Of a DNA stretch of 64,000 bases, positions 22,465-33,064 are shown piece by piece. Below the pieces are notes generated by a model that ran no database searches, was not told where the DNA came from, and was given only the letters and a program-made list of their open reading frames with translations. The stretch is from Gammaproteobacteria bacterium LSUCC0057 (lineage in GTDB: Bacteria > Pseudomonadota > Gammaproteobacteria > Pseudomonadales > Porticoccaceae). The translations under genes were made by a program, and so were the position numbers. The DNA is taken from positions 609,126-673,125 of the forward strand of contig SPIA01000001.1 in assembly GCA_004535795.1 (NCBI GenBank). The letters are read 5' to 3'. The first letter of the stretch is position 1. Each line of letters starts with the position of its first letter.

Positions 22465-23631
22465 ATGAATCTCCACGAATACCAGGGGAAACAGCTGTTT
22501 GCCGAGTACGGTCTGCCGGTCTCAAAAGGCATCGCTGCTGAAACAGTTCAAGAGGCAATTGCCGCCGCCGATGTGATTGGCGGCAAGCAGTGGGTCGTCA
22601 AAGCACAGGTTCACGCCGGTGGCCGCGGTAAAGCGGGCGGTGTCAAACTGGTGACTAGCAAAGCCGAAATTGAAGCGTTCGCGCGCCAGTGGCTGGGTAA
22701 AAACCTGGTCACCTACCAGACCGACGCCGCCGGCCAACCGGTCAGTCGCATCTTGGTTGAAACCTGCACCGATATCGCCGACGAGCTCTATCTGGGCGCA
22801 GTGGTCGACCGTTCGACCCGTCGCATCGTCTTTATGGCCTCCACCGAAGGTGGCGTTGAGATCGAAAAAGTCGCCGAAGAGACGCCCGAAAAAATCCTCA
22901 AAGTCGAAGTCGACCCGCTGACCGGTGCGCAGCCCTATCAGGGCCGCGAGCTGGCCTTCAAACTCGGCCTGCAGGGCGACAACGTCAAGCAGTTCGTGCA
23001 TATCTTCCTCGGCCTCGCCAAGCTCTTCCAAGACTACGATATGGCGCTGTTGGAGATTAATCCGCTGGTCATCACCGAGCAGGGCAACCTGCACTGTCTG
23101 GACGCCAAAATCGGTATCGACGGCAACGCCATGTACCGTCAGCCCAAGCTCAAAGAGTTCCACGACCCCAGCCAAGAGGACGCCCGCGAAGCACACGCTG
23201 CAGCGTGGGACCTCAACTATGTTGCTCTCGACGGCAACATCGGTTGTATGGTCAACGGCGCCGGCCTGGCGATGGGCACCATGGACATCGTTAAGCTGCA
23301 TGGCGGTGAACCGGCCAACTTCCTCGACGTCGGCGGCGGCGCCACTAAAGAGCGCGTTGTTGAAGCATTTAAAATTATCCTCTCTGACGACAACGTCAAA
23401 GCGGTACTGATCAACATCTTTGGCGGTATTGTGCGTTGTGACCTGATCGCCGAAGGGGTGATCGGCGCCGTCGAAGAGGTTGGCGTAAAAGTACCGGTGG
23501 TGGTTCGCCTCGAGGGCAATAACGCCGAACTGGGTACGCAAAAACTGGCTGAGTCTGGGCTGGCGATTATCGCTGCAACAAGCCTGACAGACGCGGCAGA
23601 GAAAGTAGTTGCCGCAGCGGAGGGCAAATAA
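22465..23631 (+). CDS. sucC: Succinate-CoA ligase beta subunit (ADP-forming)
   Basis: A 388-residue ATP-grasp subunit of succinyl-CoA synthetase. The start [12 protein letters not shown] and the motifs [16 protein letters not shown] and [10 protein letters not shown] (nucleotide site) are family signatures. Works with SucD, whose gene begins 2 bases after its stop. Confidence 0.98.
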   Translation: MNLHEYQGKQLFAEYGLPVSKGIAAETVQEAIAAADVIGGKQWVVKAQVHAGGRGKAGGVKLVTSKAEIEAFARQWLGKNLVTYQTDAAGQPVSRILVETCTDIADELYLGAVVDRSTRRIVFMASTEGGVEIEKVAEETPEKILKVEVDPLTGAQPYQGRELAFKLGLQGDNVKQFVHIFLGLAKLFQDYDMALLEINPLVITEQGNLHCLDAKIGIDGNAMYRQPKLKEFHDPSQEDAREAHAAAWDLNYVALDGNIGCMVNGAGLAMGTMDIVKLHGGEPANFLDVGGGATKERVVEAFKIILSDDNVKAVLINIFGGIVRCDLIAEGVIGAVEEVGVKVPVVVRLEGNNAELGTQKLAESGLAIIAATSLTDAAEKVVAAAEGK

Positions 23632-23633
23632 GC

Positions 23634-24506
23634 ATGGCTATTTTGATCAATAAAGACACCAAGGTAATCTGCCAGGGCTTCACCGGCGGGCAGGGGACTT
23701 TTCACTCAGAGCAGGCGATCGCCTACGGCACCAAAATGGTTGGCGGCGTCACTCCCGGCAAGGGCGGTACTACCCACCTCGGTCTGCCAGTGTTCAATAC
23801 CGTAGCCGATGCCGTGGCTGCCACTGGTGCCGAAGCGTCGGTTATCTACGTGCCGGCACCGTTCTGTAAAGACTCAATCCTCGAGGCGGCCAATAGCGGT
23901 ATACAGCTGATCGTCTGCATCACCGAAGGCATTCCGACACTGGATATGCTTGAGTGCAAAGTGAAGTGCGACGAGCTCGGTGTGCGGCTGATCGGCCCCA
24001 ACTGCCCCGGTGTGATCACCCCCGGCGAGTGCAAGATCGGCATTATGCCCGGCCACATTCACCTGCCCGGCAAAGTGGGTATCGTGTCGCGCTCTGGCAC
24101 TCTCACCTATGAAGCTGTCAAGCAGACCACTGACTTCGGCTTTGGCCAGTCTACCTGTGTCGGTATCGGCGGCGACCCGATTCCCGGTTCTAACTTTATC
24201 GACATTCTCGAGATGTTCGAAAAAGATCCAGCCACCGAGGCGATTGTGATGATCGGCGAGATCGGCGGCACCGCTGAAGAAGAGGCCGCGGCCTACATCA
24301 AAGCCAATGTCACCAAGCCGGTGGTCTCCTACATTGCCGGTGTCACCGCACCTGCCGGCAAGCGTATGGGCCACGCTGGCGCGATCATCTCAGGGGGTAA
24401 AGGTACCGCTGACGAGAAGTTTGCCGCCCTGCAAGACGCCGGCGTTAAAACCGTGCGCAGCTTGGCCGATATCGGCAATGGCTTGAAAGAGCTGACCGGC
24501 TGGTAA
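23634..24506 (+). CDS. sucD: Succinate-CoA ligase alpha subunit
   Basis: A 290-residue subunit that binds CoA and carries the phosphohistidine intermediate H247 ([10 protein letters not shown]). The N-terminal CoA-binding Rossmann domain ([14 protein letters not shown]) is intact. Last gene of the long TCA transcript; a large hairpin follows. Confidence 0.98.
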   Translation: MAILINKDTKVICQGFTGGQGTFHSEQAIAYGTKMVGGVTPGKGGTTHLGLPVFNTVADAVAATGAEASVIYVPAPFCKDSILEAANSGIQLIVCITEGIPTLDMLECKVKCDELGVRLIGPNCPGVITPGECKIGIMPGHIHLPGKVGIVSRSGTLTYEAVKQTTDFGFGQSTCVGIGGDPIPGSNFIDILEMFEKDPATEAIVMIGEIGGTAEEEAAAYIKANVTKPVVSYIAGVTAPAGKRMGHAGAIISGGKGTADEKFAALQDAGVKTVRSLADIGNGLKELTGW

Positions 24507-24548
24507 GCTGCCCTGCAGATAGCGCGCGCTTGACCGCCGCGCAGACCG

Positions 24549-24579
24549 CAGTTAACCCCGGCTAGTCCGGGGTTAACTG
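24549..24579 (+). terminator. Strong hairpin after sucD
   Basis: A perfect 13-bp stem (CAGTTAACCCCGG with its reverse complement) and a CTAGT loop. There is no T-run after it, so it may be a Rho-dependent end or a 3' stabiliser rather than a classical intrinsic terminator. Confidence 0.6.
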
Positions 24580-24673
24580 TATCTGGCCGGGCTAACTTCT
24601 ACTGGCCACGCAGCATTCCCGCCGCTGCTGTCGGTGATTCTCGACGGCGAGCAAATTACCCCAAAAAAATAGG

Positions 24674-24700
24674 TTGAATTCGATCGCGCTGCCCCCATCT
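24674..24700 (+). promoter_or_regulatory. Heat-shock (sigma-32 type) promoter for htpG
   Basis: TTGAAT (24674-24679), a 13-base spacer and CCCCATCT (24693-24700) closely match the RpoH consensus (TTGAAA and CCCCATNT). It lies 68 bases ahead of htpG, a classic heat-shock gene. Confidence 0.75.
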
Positions 24701-24767
24701 TGTTGTGGTGCGGCGGCCACAGATTGGTGGCCCGTCAGTTGTTAACTGTCTATTGATGAGGACCACC

Positions 24768-26699
24768 ATGACCGAGCAAGCCGAAGCTAGCCACGCCAAA
24801 TCCACCGCCAGTGGCGCTGAAAAAATGGGCTTTCAGACCGAAGCCAAGCAGCTGCTGCATCTCATGATCCATTCGCTCTACTCCAACAAAGAGATCTTTC
24901 TGCGCGAGCTGATCTCCAACGCCTCCGATGCCGCCGACAAGCTGCGCTTTGCCGCATTGGCCGACGGTGAGCTGTTCGAGGGAGACAGCCATCTGCGCAT
25001 TCGCATCGGCTTTGATGGCGATGCCAAAACAGTGACCATTGAAGACAACGGTATCGGTATGAGTCGCGACGACGCGATCGCTAATCTGGGCACCATTGCC
25101 CGCTCCGGCACCGCCGAATTTTTGAGTAACTTAAGCGGCGACCAGAAGAGTGATTCGCAGCTGATCGGCCAGTTTGGGGTCGGCTTCTACTCGGCGTTTA
25201 TCGTTGCCGACAAGGTCGTGGTTGAGAGCCGCCGCGCCGGGCTGCCGGCCGACCAGGCGGTGCGCTGGAGCTGCAGTGGCGAGGCGGACTTTGAGGTGGA
25301 GACCATTGAGCGCGCTCAGCGCGGTACCACTATCACCTTGCACCTCAAGCAAGACGAAGCCGAGTTTGCCAACGACTGGCGGCTGCGCTCAATCGTCAAA
25401 AAATACTCCGACCATATCGCTATCCCGGTGGAGATGCTCAACACCCCAGCGCCGGCCGCTGAGGGTGAGGAGCAAGCTGCGCCGCAGTGGCAGGCGGTCA
25501 ACGATGCACAGGCGCTGTGGACGCGCTCTAAAAGTGATCTAACCGACGAGGACTACCAGAGCTTCTACCGCATGGTCAGCCATGACTTTGCCGAGCCGCT
25601 GGCCTGGAGCCACAACAAGGTGGAAGGCAAGCAGGAGTACACCAGTCTGCTCTACATTCCCGGCATGGCGCCGATGGATCTCTACCAGCGCGAAGGGGTG
25701 CGCGGTATTAAGCTCTACATCAAGCGCACTTTTATTATGGATGACGCCGAGCAGTTTCTGCCGCTCTACCTGCGCTTTGTCAAAGGGGTGCTCGACAGCG
25801 CCGACCTGCCGCTCAATGTCTCTCGCGAAATTTTACAAAAGACCCCAGCGGTCGACAGTATTCGCGCAGCGCTGACCAAGCGGGTGTTGGACATGCTCAA
25901 TAAACTCAGTAAAGACGAGGAGGCCTACGCCAAGTTTTGGAGCCAGTTTGGCCCGGTGTTGAAAGAGGGAGTCGCCGAAGACAGCGGCAACCAAGAAAAA
26001 GTCGCCAAGCTGATGCGCTTTGCCAGTAGCGCCAACGACGACGACCAGCAGAGTGCCACGCTGGCCGGTTACGTCGAGCGCATGGCCGACAAACAGAGCA
26101 AAATCTACTACCTGACCGGCGACAGCCTCACGGTATTGCGCAACAGCCCCTATCTGGAGGTGTTCCGCAAACACGGCATCGAGGTGCTGCTGATGGCTGA
26201 CCGCGTCGATGAGTGGATGATGGGCTATCTTCGTGAGTTTGACGGCAAGCAATTCCAAGATATTGCTCGCGGTGAGCTCGATCTCGCCGAGCTGGGTATT
26301 GACGAGCCTGCCGATCAGGCCGAGCCAGAGCAGGATAAGCCCGCTGCCGAGGGGGTGGCGGCACGCATTAAGACACTACTTGGCGATCGCGTCGACGAGG
26401 TGCGCACCACCCGCCGGCTCACCGACTCGCCGGCCTGTCTGGTGATCGGTGAGAACGACATCGGCGATCAGATGCGCCAGATCTTTGCCGCCGCCGGGCA
26501 GGCGATGCCAGAGACTAAGCCTATCCTTGAGATCAACCAGGCCCATCCGCTGGTCTCCCGGCTCGACAGTGAGAGCGATGAAGAGCTGGCGGCGACGCTG
26601 GCCGGCTTGCTCTACGACCAAGCGGCGCTGGCAGCGGGTAAGACGCTCGACAACCCAGCCCACTTCGTCCGCGAGATCAACCGCTTTATGTTCAGTTAA
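24768..26699 (+). CDS. htpG: Molecular chaperone HtpG (Hsp90)
   Basis: A 643-residue dimeric ATP-dependent chaperone. The N-terminal GHKL ATPase has the [16 protein letters not shown] helix, DNGIGM and [11 protein letters not shown]; the middle domain includes the LPLNVSREI arginine region; and the C-terminal dimerisation domain is complete. The ATG at 24768 is favoured by GAGGA at 24758-24762; an in-frame ATG at 24756 has no such site. Regulated by a sigma-32-like promoter directly upstream. Confidence 0.97.
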   Translation: MTEQAEASHAKSTASGAEKMGFQTEAKQLLHLMIHSLYSNKEIFLRELISNASDAADKLRFAALADGELFEGDSHLRIRIGFDGDAKTVTIEDNGIGMSRDDAIANLGTIARSGTAEFLSNLSGDQKSDSQLIGQFGVGFYSAFIVADKVVVESRRAGLPADQAVRWSCSGEADFEVETIERAQRGTTITLHLKQDEAEFANDWRLRSIVKKYSDHIAIPVEMLNTPAPAAEGEEQAAPQWQAVNDAQALWTRSKSDLTDEDYQSFYRMVSHDFAEPLAWSHNKVEGKQEYTSLLYIPGMAPMDLYQREGVRGIKLYIKRTFIMDDAEQFLPLYLRFVKGVLDSADLPLNVSREILQKTPAVDSIRAALTKRVLDMLNKLSKDEEAYAKFWSQFGPVLKEGVAEDSGNQEKVAKLMRFASSANDDDQQSATLAGYVERMADKQSKIYYLTGDSLTVLRNSPYLEVFRKHGIEVLLMADRVDEWMMGYLREFDGKQFQDIARGELDLAELGIDEPADQAEPEQDKPAAEGVAARIKTLLGDRVDEVRTTRRLTDSPACLVIGENDIGDQMRQIFAAAGQAMPETKPILEINQAHPLVSRLDSESDEELAATLAGLLYDQAALAAGKTLDNPAHFVREINRFMFS

Positions 26700-26715
26700 G
26701 CGGCCGCCGCGGTCG

Positions 26716-26744
26716 CTGTAAAAGCGGCTCGCGGCGTTTATAAT
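26716..26744 (+). promoter_or_regulatory. Putative gpsA promoter
   Basis: Consensus TATAAT (26739-26744) with a poor -35 (CTGTAA at 26716-26721). It would start RNA near 26751 and give a leader of about 58 bases made almost entirely of the two competing hairpins described next. Confidence 0.5.
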
Positions 26745-26757
26745 AGCGGTACATTCA

Positions 26758-26808
26758 GGGGCCCTCGACGCAGGTTGAGGGCCCCACTCTGTTTTAGGTG
26801 GGGTTTTT
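26758..26808 (+). promoter_or_regulatory. gpsA leader with two mutually exclusive hairpins
   Basis: Hairpin 1 pairs GGGGCCCTC (26758-26766) with GAGGGCCCC (26777-26785). Hairpin 2 pairs CCCCAC (26782-26787) with GTGGGG (26798-26803), followed by TTTTT and the gpsA ATG. The 3' arm of hairpin 1 and the 5' arm of hairpin 2 overlap, so only one can form. Hairpin 2 would act as a terminator and also hide the AGGTGGGG ribosome site. Geometry is read directly; regulation is inference. Confidence 0.5.
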
Positions 26809-27828
26809 ATGGCGACAGTAGCGGTGCTTGGCGGCGGCAGTTTTGGCACCGCTATGGCCAATATGATTGCCGCCAACGGCCATCGCGTGACACTGTGGAT
26901 GCGCGACGCCGAGGCGGCGCAGCAGACCGCCGCGCAGCGGTGCAACCAGCGCTATCTACCCGACTACGCGCTGGTTGAAAACTTGCAGGTCAGCGCTGAT
27001 TTGGCCGCGTCACTGGCCTCTGCTGAGGTGGTATTTTTTGCTGTGCCCAGCCGTGCGCTGCGCACACTCTGCCAAACCGCTGCGGCATTTGTGGCGCCGA
27101 CCGCGGGTCTGGTGAGTATGGCCAAGGGTATCGAGGCCGACAGCTTTCTGTTGCCCAGTCAGATTATCGAGCAAGAGCTGCCGGGCCATGACATTGCCGT
27201 GATCAGCGGCCCCAATTTGGCCGCCGAGATCTGCCAGCGGCAGATTACCGCTACAGTGGTGGCCAGCGATTCTGCAGCGCTGTGCAGTGAGGTTCAGGCG
27301 TTGATCGCCTCGAGTTATTTCCGCGTCTACGCCAACAGCGACCGTTTCGGTGTGGAGTTGGCCGGCGCACTAAAAAATATCTACGCCATCATCGCCGGAA
27401 TTGTCGCGGCACTGGGTATGGGCCAGAACAGCCGAGCAGTGATGCTCACCCGCAGTCTGGCAGAGATGAGCCGTTTTGCAGTGAGACTCGGCGCCGATCC
27501 GATGACTTTCCTCGGACTCAGCGGCGTCGGTGATCTCTACGTCACTTGTAGTTCACCGCTCAGCCGTAACTACCGAGTCGGATTTGAACTGGGTCGCGGC
27601 AGCACTCTCGAGCAGGCGGTGGCGGCGGTGGGGCAGACCGCCGAAGGGGTTAACACCACCCAGCTGGTAGTGGCCAAAGCCGCTGAGCTCAAGATCTATA
27701 TGCCACTGGCCAACGCGCTCTATGCCAGCCTGTTTAAAGGCCGCTCAATCGACGGCCTGCTGCGTGATATGATGAATGCCGAGCAGAGCGACGATGTCGA
27801 CTCCGCCGCCCCGCGCCAGGGCCAATAA
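26809..27828 (+). CDS. gpsA: Glycerol-3-phosphate dehydrogenase [NAD(P)+]
   Basis: A 339-residue enzyme that reduces dihydroxyacetone phosphate to sn-glycerol 3-phosphate for phospholipid synthesis. GGGSFGTAMA at the N-terminus binds NAD(P), AGALKNIYAI holds the catalytic lysine, and LSGVGDLYVTC is the C-terminal signature. The ATG at 26809 follows AGGTGGGG by 5 bases, within the hairpin-rich leader. Followed 17 bases later by a DUF4389 gene. Confidence 0.96.
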   Translation: MATVAVLGGGSFGTAMANMIAANGHRVTLWMRDAEAAQQTAAQRCNQRYLPDYALVENLQVSADLAASLASAEVVFFAVPSRALRTLCQTAAAFVAPTAGLVSMAKGIEADSFLLPSQIIEQELPGHDIAVISGPNLAAEICQRQITATVVASDSAALCSEVQALIASSYFRVYANSDRFGVELAGALKNIYAIIAGIVAALGMGQNSRAVMLTRSLAEMSRFAVRLGADPMTFLGLSGVGDLYVTCSSPLSRNYRVGFELGRGSTLEQAVAAVGQTAEGVNTTQLVVAKAAELKIYMPLANALYASLFKGRSIDGLLRDMMNAEQSDDVDSAAPRQGQ

Positions 27829-27845
27829 CAGAGGAGAATTCGACC

Positions 27846-28226
27846 ATGAGTGAGCGACCCAGTTTGCCGCTATTGAACCCGCAGTTGTGGCTGCGATTCG
27901 CTTATATGGTGCTTTTTTTACTGCTCGCTATGGCGGCACGGCTGGTTCTGCTGGCGGTTATCGCGCTGCAATTTATCTGGATCGCCGCCACCGGTCGCGA
28001 CAACAGTTACCTGCGCCGTTTCGGCGACAGCCTGGCAAGCTGGCTCTACGCAGCAGTGCGCTATTTAACCTTTAACAGCCAAGCCAAGCCGTTCCCCTTT
28101 GACGAATGGCCGGAGCCGCGACTCAGCCCACCCTTTGAGTTGCAACCCGAGCCGTCGATTGCCGAGGGCGAGTTCGTCGCCGCAGACGATGAATTCAGCG
28201 ACAGCGACAGACCGCCGCAGCACTGA
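27846..28226 (+). CDS. DUF4389 family membrane protein
   Basis: A 126-residue protein with a hydrophobic N-terminal half (one long or two short transmembrane helices, residues about 17-50) and a cytosolic C-terminal part with the conserved TFN...KPFPFDEWPEP signature. Family function is unknown. AGAGGAG ribosome site. It sits between gpsA and sixA in one tight co-directional run. Confidence 0.85.
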   Translation: MSERPSLPLLNPQLWLRFAYMVLFLLLAMAARLVLLAVIALQFIWIAATGRDNSYLRRFGDSLASWLYAAVRYLTFNSQAKPFPFDEWPEPRLSPPFELQPEPSIAEGEFVAADDEFSDSDRPPQH

Positions 28227-28228
28227 CA

Positions 28229-28708
28229 GTGTTAGAGCTTTACCTGTTGCGTCATGCCGACGCTCTGCCGCCGCTGGGCGCCAGCGAGGCTGCCGACCGT
28301 CAGCGGCCTCTGTCGCAGCGCGGGCTGGCTCAGCTGGTGGCACTCGGAGAGCGCCGCCAGCCACTGCTGCAGCGCACCCAGCACTGGCTGGTCAGCCCGT
28401 TGTTGCGCACCCAGCAGACTGCCGCCCAGCTGCGCCCAGCGGATAGCAATCTGCAGTTGTGCGAGCGGTTGACCCCCGACAGCCGCTGTAATGAGGCAAT
28501 AGCCGCCATAGATACGCTGTTGGCGCCGCATTTAGCCGGCGGTCTGCCGGCCAGTGCCGTGGTGGTGACCCACATGCCGTTGATCGGCGACCTCATCGAG
28601 CAGCTCAGTGGTCAGCGTATCGCGGTGCCGACGGCGGCCCTCAGCTTGATTAAATTTGACCTTTTTGCCCCCCAGTTGGGCACCCTAATGTGGAGTGATA
28701 GCCAGTGA
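28229..28708 (+). CDS. sixA: Phosphohistidine phosphatase SixA
   Basis: A 159-residue histidine-phosphatase-superfamily protein with the nucleophile H9 in LRHAD and the second catalytic histidine in VVVTHMPLIG. SixA removes phosphate from phosphohistidine proteins; in E. coli it acts on the nitrogen phosphotransferase system. The GTG at 28229 begins 2 bases after the preceding stop, which suggests translational coupling. Confidence 0.88.
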   Translation: MLELYLLRHADALPPLGASEAADRQRPLSQRGLAQLVALGERRQPLLQRTQHWLVSPLLRTQQTAAQLRPADSNLQLCERLTPDSRCNEAIAAIDTLLAPHLAGGLPASAVVVTHMPLIGDLIEQLSGQRIAVPTAALSLIKFDLFAPQLGTLMWSDSQ

Positions 28709-28724
28709 TAGAGCTTGTTAAACC

Positions 28725-29606
28725 GTGACGACCCAACCCCCTTTAGAACTGCTGGGCGACTGCCAGTTCACTGTTAACGGCCTGTCGCTGGCCGCCCGTC
28801 AGTGGGGTCGTGTCGGGGCCACCCCAGTACTGGCGATACACGGCTGGCTCGATAACGCCGCCTCGTTTTATCCGCTGGCAGAGCATTTGCGCGACCTCCA
28901 TCTGGTGGCGGTCGATTGCGCCGGGCACGGCCTCAGCGGCCGGCGTTCAGCGGATGCCGGCTACAACATCTGGCAAGATGTCGGTGAGTTATTTGCGGTG
29001 ATGGACCAGCTCGGCTGGCAGCGTTGCCATCTGCTCGGTCATTCGCGCGGCGCCGCCATCGCCTCGCTGATGGCCGGCACCTTCCCCGACCGGATCGAGC
29101 GCCTGTTGCTGATCGACGGCATGGTGCCGGCGGCTTTTGACCCGCGCAGTGCCCACAAGCAGCTGGCTAAGGCGATCACTGAGCATCAGCGCTATCGCCA
29201 CAGCCAACCCTCGATGTTTGCCAGCTACGAAGCGGCTGTGGCCGCCCGCGCCAACGGTTTTTTGGCGGTTGAGCTGGGTGCGGCGGCACTGCTCGCCGAA
29301 CGTGGTGTCAGCGAGTGTGAACAGGGCTTTTATTGGCACAACGACCAGCGGCTAAAAGCGGCCTCAGAACTTAAGCTCAGCAGCGATAACCTCGCCGGCT
29401 TTCTGGGCGCTATCACTGCGCCCACCTTACTTATAGAGGCGCAACAGGGTGTACTGGCCGGCCGCGAGCGCGAGCGCCAGCTGTTCAACGACCTCAAACA
29501 TTTGCGCAGCGAAGTGTTGCCCGGTGGCCACCACCTCCACCTCGAGCAGCAAGCGCCGCAAGTGGCGGCGGTGCTTCAGCAGTTTATCGCCGAGTCACCA
29601 CTGTGA
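28725..29606 (+). CDS. Alpha/beta hydrolase
   Basis: A 293-residue alpha/beta-hydrolase-fold protein. HGWLDNAASF is the oxyanion-hole region, S107 in GHSRGA is the nucleophile, and the histidine of GGHHLHLE is the expected acid-base partner. The sequence is like the MEST/haloalkane dehalogenase-like esterases of gammaproteobacteria, substrate unknown. GTG start at 28725. Its stop overlaps the prmB start by 4 bases. Confidence 0.88.
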   Translation: MTTQPPLELLGDCQFTVNGLSLAARQWGRVGATPVLAIHGWLDNAASFYPLAEHLRDLHLVAVDCAGHGLSGRRSADAGYNIWQDVGELFAVMDQLGWQRCHLLGHSRGAAIASLMAGTFPDRIERLLLIDGMVPAAFDPRSAHKQLAKAITEHQRYRHSQPSMFASYEAAVAARANGFLAVELGAAALLAERGVSECEQGFYWHNDQRLKAASELKLSSDNLAGFLGAITAPTLLIEAQQGVLAGRERERQLFNDLKHLRSEVLPGGHHLHLEQQAPQVAAVLQQFIAESPL

Positions 29607-30493
29607 CGGTGCCGACGGTTGCTGAGCTGTTGCAGAGCGCCTGCGCCGAGCTCGAGCGCGCCGAGGTGTTTTGCGGTCACGGCACCGACAATTATTGGGA
29701 TGAAGCGGTCTACCTGCTTCGTCACGTCTGTAGCTGGCCAGTCGATGTCGACCGCAGTGTGCTGCAGCAGCCGATCGAACGCGAGCCACAGCAACAGTTT
29801 GAGCAGCTGCTGGCGCGGCGTATCGCCGAGCGTATCCCTGCGCCATACCTCACCGGCGAAGCCTGGTTCTGTGGCATACCGTTCAATGTCGATGAGCGAG
29901 TGATCATTCCGCGTTCGCCGATCGCTCAGCTGATCACTGCGCAATTTAGGCCGTGGCTGCTGCAGCCGCCGGCCAACGTGCTCGATCTCTGTTGTGGCAG
30001 CGGCTGTATCGGTATCGCTACAGCGGCGGCAGTGCCGAGCGCTGAGGTAGTGCTCTCCGACCTCTCTGACGCGGCATTGGCAGTGGCGGCGAGTAATATC
30101 GAACGCCATGATTTAGCTGAACGGGTCAAGATCAATTGTGGTGATCTGTTTGCCGGATTGCAGGGTCAGCAGTTTGAGTTAATTGTCTGCAATCCGCCCT
30201 ACGTCGATGCCGAGGACTTTGCCACTATGCCGGCCGAGTACCGCCATGAACCGACCATGGCGCTGGTGTCGGGTGATGATGGCCTGGATTTTACCCGCCG
30301 GCTGTTGCAGCAGGCGCCCGATCATCTCACCGAGCAGGGGCTGCTGATCTGTGAAGTGGGCAACTCTGCGGTGGCGTTGGAGGAGGCGTTCCCCGACCTG
30401 GCGCTGACCTGGTTGGAGTTTGAGGAGGGCGATGGCGGTGTGTTTGTCACAGACCGAGATCAGCTGCTGGCCGAGCGCCATCGACGGGCTTAA
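29603..30493 (+). CDS. prmB: 50S ribosomal protein uL3 N5-glutamine methyltransferase
   Basis: A 296-residue S-adenosylmethionine-dependent methyltransferase that modifies a glutamine of ribosomal protein L3. The cofactor site is VLDLCCGSGCIGIA (126-139) and the glutamine-binding NPPY is at 197-200. The N-terminal helical part (DNYWDEAVYLL) fits PrmB rather than PrmC. As in many gammaproteobacteria, aroC follows. GTG start overlapping the preceding gene. Confidence 0.94.
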   Translation: MTVPTVAELLQSACAELERAEVFCGHGTDNYWDEAVYLLRHVCSWPVDVDRSVLQQPIEREPQQQFEQLLARRIAERIPAPYLTGEAWFCGIPFNVDERVIIPRSPIAQLITAQFRPWLLQPPANVLDLCCGSGCIGIATAAAVPSAEVVLSDLSDAALAVAASNIERHDLAERVKINCGDLFAGLQGQQFELIVCNPPYVDAEDFATMPAEYRHEPTMALVSGDDGLDFTRRLLQQAPDHLTEQGLLICEVGNSAVALEEAFPDLALTWLEFEEGDGGVFVTDRDQLLAERHRRA

Positions 30494-30541
30494 ATCGCTT
30501 ATACTTCCGATCGTTTTATCAATTTCACAGTGTGATTAGTT

Positions 30542-31603
30542 ATGTCTGGAAATACCTTTGGTAAACTTTTTACCCTCACCACCTTCGGTGAGAGCCACGG
30601 CCCGGCGCTGGGCGCTATTGTCGACGGCTGTCCGCCCGGATTACCGCTCTGCGAAGAGGACCTGCAGCGCGATTTAGACCGTCGCAAACCGGGCCAGTCG
30701 CGCTACACCACCCAGCGGCGTGAGGCCGACCAGGTGCGCATCCTCTCCGGGGTATTTGACGGCGTTACCACCGGTACACCGATTGGCTTGTTGATTGAAA
30801 ATACCGACCAGAAGTCAAAAGACTATAGCAACATCGCCCGCCAGTTCCGCCCCGCCCACGCCGACTACACCTACCAGAAAAAATATGGCGTGCGCGATTA
30901 CCGCGGCGGTGGCCGCAGTTCGGCGCGCGAGACCGCCATGCGGGTAGCCGCCGGTGCCATCGCCAAGAAAGTACTGGCGGCGCAGTGTGGCGTTGAAATC
31001 TATGGCTATCTGGCGCAGCTCGGGCCCATTGCCGCCGAGCAGTTTGATCGTCAGCAGATTGAACAAAACCCATTTTTCTGCCCCGACGCCGGCAAAGTTG
31101 CCGAGCTGGAGAGCTATATGGCGGCGCTCGGCAAAGCCGGCGACTCTATCGGTGCGCGCATTAACGTGGTCGCTACCGGCGTGCCGGTGGGGTTGGGCGA
31201 GCCGGTATTCGACCGCCTCGACGCCGACATCGCCCATGCGCTGATGGGTATTAATGCCGTTAAAGGGGTCGAAGTGGGCGACGGTTTTGCCGTGGTCGAG
31301 CAGAAGGGCAGTGAGCATCGCGACGAGATCACCCGCGACGGTTTTCTCTCCAACCACGCCGGCGGGGTGTTGGGGGGTATCTCCTCCGGTCAAGCTATTA
31401 CCGCTAGCATCGCCCTTAAGCCAACCTCGAGTCTGCGAATTCCCGGCCGCTCGATCGACATGGATGGCAACGAGATTGAGGTGATCACCACCGGTCGCCA
31501 CGACCCCTGTGTCGGCATACGCGCGGTGCCCATTGCCGAGGCAATGTTGGCGTTGACCTTGGTCGATCATCTGCTGCGTCATCGCGGCCAATGCGGCGGC
31601 TAA
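30542..31603 (+). CDS. aroC: Chorismate synthase
   Basis: A 353-residue FMN-dependent lyase making chorismate from 5-enolpyruvylshikimate 3-phosphate. Signatures are [33 protein letters not shown]-like residues around 118-135, and the C-terminal [12 protein letters not shown]. It ends 4 bases inside the convergent pabB gene, whose product uses chorismate. Confidence 0.97.
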   Translation: MSGNTFGKLFTLTTFGESHGPALGAIVDGCPPGLPLCEEDLQRDLDRRKPGQSRYTTQRREADQVRILSGVFDGVTTGTPIGLLIENTDQKSKDYSNIARQFRPAHADYTYQKKYGVRDYRGGGRSSARETAMRVAAGAIAKKVLAAQCGVEIYGYLAQLGPIAAEQFDRQQIEQNPFFCPDAGKVAELESYMAALGKAGDSIGARINVVATGVPVGLGEPVFDRLDADIAHALMGINAVKGVEVGDGFAVVEQKGSEHRDEITRDGFLSNHAGGVLGGISSGQAITASIALKPTSSLRIPGRSIDMDGNEIEVITTGRHDPCVGIRAVPIAEAMLALTLVDHLLRHRGQCGG

Positions 31604-32970
31604 AGCGCCTCTAGTGTCGACATAATTAGCGCTATTTTCGCCAGGCTCTCGCGGTATTCGGCGTCGGGGTCGGAGTCGGCGACAATACCGCCGCCGCCCC
31701 ACAGGTGAATAGTGCCAGCGGCGGCGACCGCGGTGCGGATGGTGATACTGCTGTCCATTCGGCCGTTGCTGCTTAAATAGGCCAGTGAGCCACAGTAGTA
31801 ACTGCGCCCGACCGGCTCTAACTGGTCGATAATCTGCATCGACCGGCGCTTTGGTGCGCCTGTGATCGAGCCGCCAGGGAAACACTCGGCGAGCAATTCG
31901 GCGCTACTGCAGTCAGATTTGAGGGTTCCCGACACGCTGCTGATCAGGTGGTGGACGTTGCTGTAGCTGTGCAGAGCAAACAATTTGTCGACCCGCACTG
32001 AACGCGGCTCACAGCAGCGGCTCAGATCGTTGCGCATCAAGTCGACAATCATGACATTTTCGGCGCGGTTCTTTTCACTCTGTTGCAACCACAATGCGTT
32101 GTCGCGATCTTGCTGCGGTTCGGGGTGGCGAGCGATGGTGCCTTTTATGGGTTGAGTTTCAACGCGGCGTTGCTCGAGCTGAATAAAACGCTCGGGTGAC
32201 AGCGATAACAGCGCAACCTCGCCACCGTTGTGTCGCCACTGCCAGTAGCCACTGTGCGGGGAGGGCAGGGCATCGCGCAGAGCGCGATAGGCTGCAAAGC
32301 AGTCGCCGCGATAAGGGGCGGAAAAATGCTGGGCAATGTTCGCCTGGTAGCAGTCCCCGGCGTGGATAAACTCGCGCACCGCCGCTACTGCGGCGCGGTA
32401 ATCGCCGCTGCTGGTCGACGCCGCAAAGGCGCCGGTCAATTGGAACGGCGAGTGCGCTGCTGCGCCACTGTGCAGACGCTGGCGGATCTGGTCGATAAAG
32501 GCGGCGCTACAGCTGCTGTCGAAAAAGAGCAGCGTGCGACGACTGTGGTGATCAGTCATCGCCGCCCAGCGGTAGCGCCCGGCGCGCGCCAGCGGTAGGC
32601 TTTGGCAACCCTGCGGGTCACTGGGGGCTGGGGCGATACGCAGCGCCGTGTGGTTGGCGGCGTAGCCGAGCAGTGCGATAACGCCACCGGTGAACGGTAG
32701 CGATGGGTCGGCGACGCGCGGTATCGCCGCCAGCAACTCGGCGATGGTGGCAAACAGTGGTGGCTCGCCCAGCTGCTGCTCAACCACCACATCGGGGGCA
32801 GCACTGATAATATCCCACTGTCCCTGCCCAGCACTGCCGCTGTCGAACCAGACCAGCTCTGGCAGATCGCGCAGTGCGGCCGCCAGCTCACCGCTCTGTG
32901 CACAGTAGGGCAGCTCGAGCAGCGTGTGGTCAGCGTCTGAATCGCTAGGGGGGTAAGAGGTGATTGGCAT
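31600..32970 (-). CDS. pabB: Aminodeoxychorismate synthase component I
   Basis: A 456-residue enzyme that aminates chorismate to 4-amino-4-deoxychorismate for folate. K276 in PIKGT is the catalytic lysine that separates PabB from anthranilate synthase, which has [17 protein letters not shown] and GGSITGAPK are chorismate-binding motifs. The amidotransferase partner PabA is not in the window; the next enzyme, PabC, is encoded at 59884-60789. Overlaps the aroC 3' end by 4 bases. Confidence 0.95.
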   Translation of the reverse strand: MPITSYPPSDSDADHTLLELPYCAQSGELAAALRDLPELVWFDSGSAGQGQWDIISAAPDVVVEQQLGEPPLFATIAELLAAIPRVADPSLPFTGGVIALLGYAANHTALRIAPAPSDPQGCQSLPLARAGRYRWAAMTDHHSRRTLLFFDSSCSAAFIDQIRQRLHSGAAAHSPFQLTGAFAASTSSGDYRAAVAAVREFIHAGDCYQANIAQHFSAPYRGDCFAAYRALRDALPSPHSGYWQWRHNGGEVALLSLSPERFIQLEQRRVETQPIKGTIARHPEPQQDRDNALWLQQSEKNRAENVMIVDLMRNDLSRCCEPRSVRVDKLFALHSYSNVHHLISSVSGTLKSDCSSAELLAECFPGGSITGAPKRRSMQIIDQLEPVGRSYYCGSLAYLSSNGRMDSSITIRTAVAAAGTIHLWGGGGIVADSDPDAEYRESLAKIALIMSTLEAL

Positions 32971-33064
32971 GGCGGCAAACTGTAGGTGAGTGCGGCTTGC
33001 GGTGCAAGGCTTTACAGGCCAAACTTTGCGGCAATTTATTCACCGCCGCTGGGAACCGATCACT

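Noticed and set aside
22522-23541. 339-codon open frame antisense to sucC
   Set aside because: Shadow of sucC codon usage; no ribosome site or family signature.
30815-31885. 356-codon open frame on the - strand across aroC and the end of pabB
   Set aside because: Antisense to aroC and out of frame in pabB, both unambiguous genes.
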